From Lactifluus volemus (taxonomy: Eukaryota > Basidiomycota > Agaricomycetes > Russulales > Russulaceae), in assembly GCA_022376515.1 (NCBI GenBank), contig WTXI01000601.1, positions 1 to 12,159 of the forward strand: a DNA stretch of 12,159 nt. Direction: 5' to 3'. The notes under the pieces were generated by a model. It made no database searches, was not told the DNA's origin, and worked only from the letters and a program-made list of their open reading frames with translations. Below are positions 8,969 through 12,159 of this stretch, in pieces. Position 1 is the stretch's first letter. Every line of letters starts with the position of its first letter. Made by a program: the position numbers and the translations under genes.

Positions 8969-9690
8969 AACTTGAGTGGAAAATATCCTGTTTTCGTGCT
9001 AGACCTTTCAGTTCTTGCTTTCTATATTGTTGTTATCATATCTATCGAGCAAACCCAAAATCAAACCGCTTTCCCTGTTCTAGCACAAGTTGGAGATACA
9101 GTGACTTACTACCCACCCCGAGCCACCCTGTGTGTTGGAGGCGCACCCGCAAGCAGCTTTCAGTGAAAAGCCAGGAATTTCGTCCATGTTGTCCCCTGCT
9201 TTTCTTAAATTTAAGACTGCGCACGGGACCTTACATGGTTTCCAGCTTCCCATCTCGAACTAGTTTTACACACGCCGTTATATCGGTGACTCACTGCCCC
9301 CAATCGACTCGGAAATCCCTCCGTTCCATTGGCACTCGAGATACAGACCTACGTATTGGGACACCGTCTGTACTTTGGTGGTTTGGTGAGTTGGGTCCGG
9401 TCTTGTCTTGACGACGATCCTTCCGTTATGAAAGTCCACAGTTATGAGCGCCTTCAGTTCCTCAGGCTTGTGCCTTGAGATGCACATTCAAAGCTATGGA
9501 CGTCAAGAAGTAGGAATTTCGACGCAGCCAAAGAAAATTTTCTGTCAAGCCCAGACCAATGACGATAGCCCACTTAAAATGGCACTTAAAAATCTTTATT
9601 CAGATAACGAAGCCAGGAGACGTGGGAGAGAATCCCTACGCCGTCCTTAAAAGAGTAGGAGGGGGGTCCAGCATCGAAGATCCATCAGGA
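8969..9690. other. Gene-poor stretch after the transporter
   Basis: This must contain the 3' UTR of the transporter. Several unrelated short open frames occur. The one at 8972-9166 has a hydrophobic run (VLAFYIVVIISI), and one ending at 9468-9470 stays open through 9280-9470. Neither has a start, splice pattern or family resemblance that I can defend. A decayed gene is possible, but I see nothing that can be called. Confidence 0.4.
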
Positions 9691-9699
9691 AAAACCTCA

Positions 9700-9942
9700 C
9701 TCGCTAAATTGACATAATTTGATATAATTAAGTCTAATTCCGTGGTAAGCGCCCATTAGCAGTTTTAACTATCCCCCTCTAGCGATTATCGCTAATTAGC
9801 GTTAATTGGGTTAATCTTGCTAATTTTGCTAATTCGTAGCTCAAACTTCCTAGCAATAATTAGTACTTATTCACACTAAGGTCTTGCTAATTTTTCGATC
9901 TGGTTTCAAATTATTACTAAACTTTTGTTAAATTATCGAAAC
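9700..9942. repeat. AT-rich block with repeated GCTAATT motif and palindromes
   Basis: Base composition drops sharply to A/T compared with both sides. GCTAATT occurs at 9791, 9819, 9828 and 9886, with further ATTAGC or TAGCAAT variants around it. Two palindromes overlap: TAGCGAT-T-ATCGCTA (9780-9794) and the perfect CGCTAATTAGCG (9790-9801). Such blocks are common at the ends of non-autonomous DNA transposons, but I find no clear terminal inverted repeats or target-site duplication. Confidence 0.55.
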
Positions 9943-9943
9943 G

Positions 9944-9993
9944 CGAGCGTCCAAAACTGGTAACGAGAGTCCAAAACTGGTAACGAGAGTCCA
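9944..9993. repeat. 20-base tandem repeat, 2.5 copies
   Basis: The unit CGAGAGTCCAAAACTGGTAA is present at 9944-9963 (one mismatch, CGAGCG), 9964-9983 (exact) and 9984-9993 (first ten bases). It lies at the right edge of the AT-rich block. The function is unknown; it resembles subterminal repeats of DNA transposons. Confidence 0.9.
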
Positions 9994-10011
9994 TGTGATT
10001 TAATACGCTAC

Positions 10012-10068
10012 GACCGATGTATGTAGGTGTACTGTCCGCTACTGACCGACGTATGTAAGTGTCCTGTC
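10012..10068. repeat. Imperfect 25-base direct repeat, period 32
   Basis: The stretches 10012-10036 and 10044-10068 (GACCGA.GTATGTA.GTGT.CTGTC) agree at 22 of 25 bases. They lie 19 bases beyond the 20-base tandem repeat and have a different sequence, so they are a separate repeat family. Confidence 0.85.
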
Positions 10069-10079
10069 TGAAACTATTT

Positions 10080-10099
10080 CTTGGGTATACTTGGGTATA
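10080..10099. repeat. 10-base tandem duplication
   Basis: CTTGGGTATA occurs twice in direct succession at 10080-10089 and 10090-10099. It is the third distinct short repeat within 160 bases. It lies about 85 bases beyond the stop of the minus-strand DUF6532 gene and so may be part of its 3' UTR. Confidence 0.8.
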
Positions 10100-10182
10100 T
10101 CTGGATGCTTGACGCTCAGTCATTACAGTACATTAATTACAAGGTACACTCACAATCCGAGTCTTTGATTAGGGGCGGGCTT

Positions 10183-12151
10183 TTACCCATCCATTTCGTC
10201 GAGATCAACCATTGCAACATTGAGTGCTTGCTCCATGCCAGGGTTCACTACTCCACTATTGGACCATGTCAGATGTGAGCGATGATCAAAAACGACCAAC
10301 ATACCTGGCACGCTCGTATATATCCGCCATCATCCTATGAAAGCCTTGACTGCGTGTGTTTTCTATGTGCTGCAAAGTGCTGATATGACCAAGGTAGACA
10401 TCGTGGTAGGCGTTGGCCGTAAACTCGCAAGGCTTTGAGCTGCCGCTACGCCAATCGGCCAACGCGGCATAATACTGCAGCCCATTAGAAGCGTTGGATA
10501 CTTACATCAATACAACACTTACCGCTGTTGCCACAAGGGCGACCATCGGCTTTGGAACTTCAAGGTGAATTGAACCATCGGAATCCTCAAATGTGGCAAA
10601 CCGGGAAGAGAGGGTGGTGGAAAAGGAGCCTCGACCTCCCACAAAATACATGTCGCGAATCACTCTGATAATAAGTGGGTTGCGGTAGGGACGCGTCCGC
10701 ATGACGGCTCCTCTATTACCCTGGTGGTAGAACTTAGTGTATAATTCATATAGCCATAAATGACTGATGCTTACTTGTGGGTAGATGTAGGCGTAGTCAA
10801 GGAGCTGTCGCTGAGCTGAAATCGCGATCTCCTCCACCGTCATGCCAGATGTAAAGTAGGCCTCCACTGCCTTGTCACATTGGATCTTGACCTCCCTGCG
10901 AAGCAAGCTGATGCGCGCGCGGGGCTAGTACCATTACGTTAGACTCCACTTGCAGAAGATATAACAACGACCGTACCAGCGGAGTTATCTTGGATAAGTA
11001 TACAAGATCAAGGACAAGCCGGCGATGAACTTCCTTGGCAGCTGGAATGCGTTCTGCTGCCGTGAACAGAGCGTTCTGTATGAAGCCGATCACCTCAAGG
11101 GCATCAGGGTATGCGTTTACGAATAACAAGTCACCAAGCAGGATATGGAATGACTCCGTTATGACACTACGAACGAGAACATTTTGATGAGTGAGTCTCT
11201 TAGCTTTTTGGTCCGCATTCAGTACGAGGTCAGTTTCCTTTGGCCACTGCACTGGCCACACAGACACTGGTTGGCTCTCCCTTTGTGTCAAAGAAGTTCC
11301 AGACTCAGAAGTGTGACTGGAAGGAGAAGGAAGAGGCGGCGGGATGGCTTCAGTGGTGGACATGTCATCGGAGGAGGTCAAAGCCGCGTCAGGGACAACA
11401 ACGTCCTGGCAAAAAAAAAAAAGTTAGCGGTCATCAAATCCATTAAGAGCACTCACAGGCTCCACGAAACTGTCCGTTTCCTGTGAATGTTCAGCTACTT
11501 GCCATGAAGGCCTCTAAAAACTTGTGAGCTGCTCATGGTGATTTGAGTTGGATCAACAGGACTCACCTCGAGTGCAATTGCCTCAGAAAACCTTGTTGAT
11601 TCCCTGTCAATAGGGCTTACCGCCTCATGGTCATCACTATTGACCCCAAAGTCCTCGATGGAGTCACAATCGGAGGCCTCGAAGACAAAGGTTTCAGCTG
11701 TGAGAATGCGACACGTAAGTGTCACCTTGTTTGTGCACGCTTTTTTTTTTCAACTTACTACGCCTCAAGGGGAGGGCTCGCCTGTCTCTCATCTGCGCAG
11801 CCTGCGCTTGGCTCTGACCCACAGCACCTTCTTCGACATCTGGAATCACTGCGGTTGGCCACATATTGTAGTTATTCATCTCCAACGACGGCGGTTGAAC
11901 ACCATTGGGTCCTTTTTGGGGTTGTAAGTCACACTTCATTTATCCTCCATTAATGTTGGCTTACCTCTAATCCTTGCTCGTTTAGTCGTTCCGCGGCGCG
12001 TAACTGGTATACCCTGTCCACTGGTTGTGTCATGGTCAGGTGTGGATGGTCTGGTAGTGATGCCTTCTGCCTGCCGTTTGGACCCTATGGTAAGATCAGT
12101 ATCGGGATGTCGCGTGCTGCGTTGATGGGGAGGTTCCTTACCGGCAGTCAT
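10183..12151 (-). CDS. DUF6532 domain protein of unknown function
   Basis: Nine exons on the minus strand: 12151-11965, 11911-11759, 11697-11567, 11513-11457, 11405-10977, 10924-10775, 10720-10523, 10474-10305 and 10255-10183. They give 515 residues in one consistent frame, with introns of 48-61 bases. Residues about 245-492 match my recollection of DUF6532, a fungal domain common in agaricomycetes: NVLVRSVITESFHILL, an alpha-helical stretch FIQNALFTAAERI, the PLPRARISLLRREVK segment, RPYRNPLIIRVIRDMYF, PKPMVALVATAYYAALADW and finally FTANAYHDVYLGHISTL. The N-terminal half is disordered: a basic cluster around residues 52-63 (TRRGTTKRARIR) could be a nuclear localisation signal, followed by Gln- and acid-rich sequence. 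No catalytic motif is visible. The chosen ATG is the only one near the window edge; an additional 5' exon beyond the window cannot be excluded. The gene converges on the transporter. Confidence 0.83.
10721..10774 (-). other. Stop-free, frame-preserving intron in the DUF6532 gene
   Basis: This 54-base intron (GTAAGC...CCACCAG) has a length divisible by three and no in-frame stop, so retention would add 18 residues, beginning VSISHLWLYELY. I call it an intron because both splice sites are strong and the family runs from the YIYPQ position straight into the RPYRNP region. Confidence 0.65.
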
Positions 12152-12159
12152 GTTAGCGG

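Noticed and set aside
8972..9470. Possible small membrane or UstYa-like (DUF3328) gene after the transporter
   Set aside because: A hydrophobic run and a few suggestive residues occur, but in different frames, with no start codon, no supporting splice sites and none of the histidine-cysteine motifs that define that family.
9780..9801. Palindromes as a transcription terminator or hairpin RNA
   Set aside because: Rho-independent terminators do not apply to a fungal nuclear gene, the arms are short and AT-rich, and the site is about 800 bases beyond the transporter stop.
11740..11750. Runs of T or A (11741-11750 and 11411-11422) as transposon or retroposon tails
   Set aside because: Both lie inside introns of the DUF6532 gene. 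The 11411-11422 run is the pyrimidine tract before an acceptor (CTAAC then T-run then GCCAG on the minus strand).
1..12159. tRNA, rRNA, CRISPR array or phage-defence-like gene set
   Set aside because: I saw no cloverleaf-type conserved boxes, rRNA sequence, regularly spaced repeats or prokaryotic gene organisation on either strand.

Overview
The window looks like nuclear DNA of a basidiomycete, most likely an agaricomycete. Genes are dense, every recognisable gene is cut by many introns of about 48-76 bases with GT-AG (rarely GC-AG) ends, and one gene belongs to DUF6532, a family I know almost only from agaricomycetes. There are no bacterial, viral or CRISPR features. All gene models were spliced by eye from open frames, splice sites and known family motifs. 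The three main models each give an uninterrupted reading frame.

Layout: (a) 1-598 holds a doubtful minus-strand open exon (48-421) and the upstream region of the next gene. (b) 599-1620, plus: a histone-fold DNA polymerase epsilon / CHRAC-type subunit (Dpb4/POLE3-like), five exons including one of 7 bases, 262 residues with a long acidic tail. (c) 1621-2038: spacer and presumed promoter of the transporter. (d) 2039-8968, plus: a complete long-form ABCC (MRP/Ybt1-like) ABC transporter, 39 exons and 1626 residues, with TMD0, two membrane domains and two unequal nucleotide-binding domains. (e) 8969-10182: a 1.2-kb gene-poor stretch whose right half is AT-rich, with palindromes and three different short tandem repeats. 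(f) 10183-12151, minus: a nine-exon, 515-residue DUF6532 protein converging on the transporter.

The genes show no obvious shared pathway: chromatin/replication, membrane export, and unknown function. The main points of interest are structural: two 7-base microexons in two unrelated genes, two GC-AG introns in one gene, introns placed inside the ATPase motifs of the transporter, and the repeat cluster in the convergent intergenic region. I did not find evidence for a new multi-gene system.
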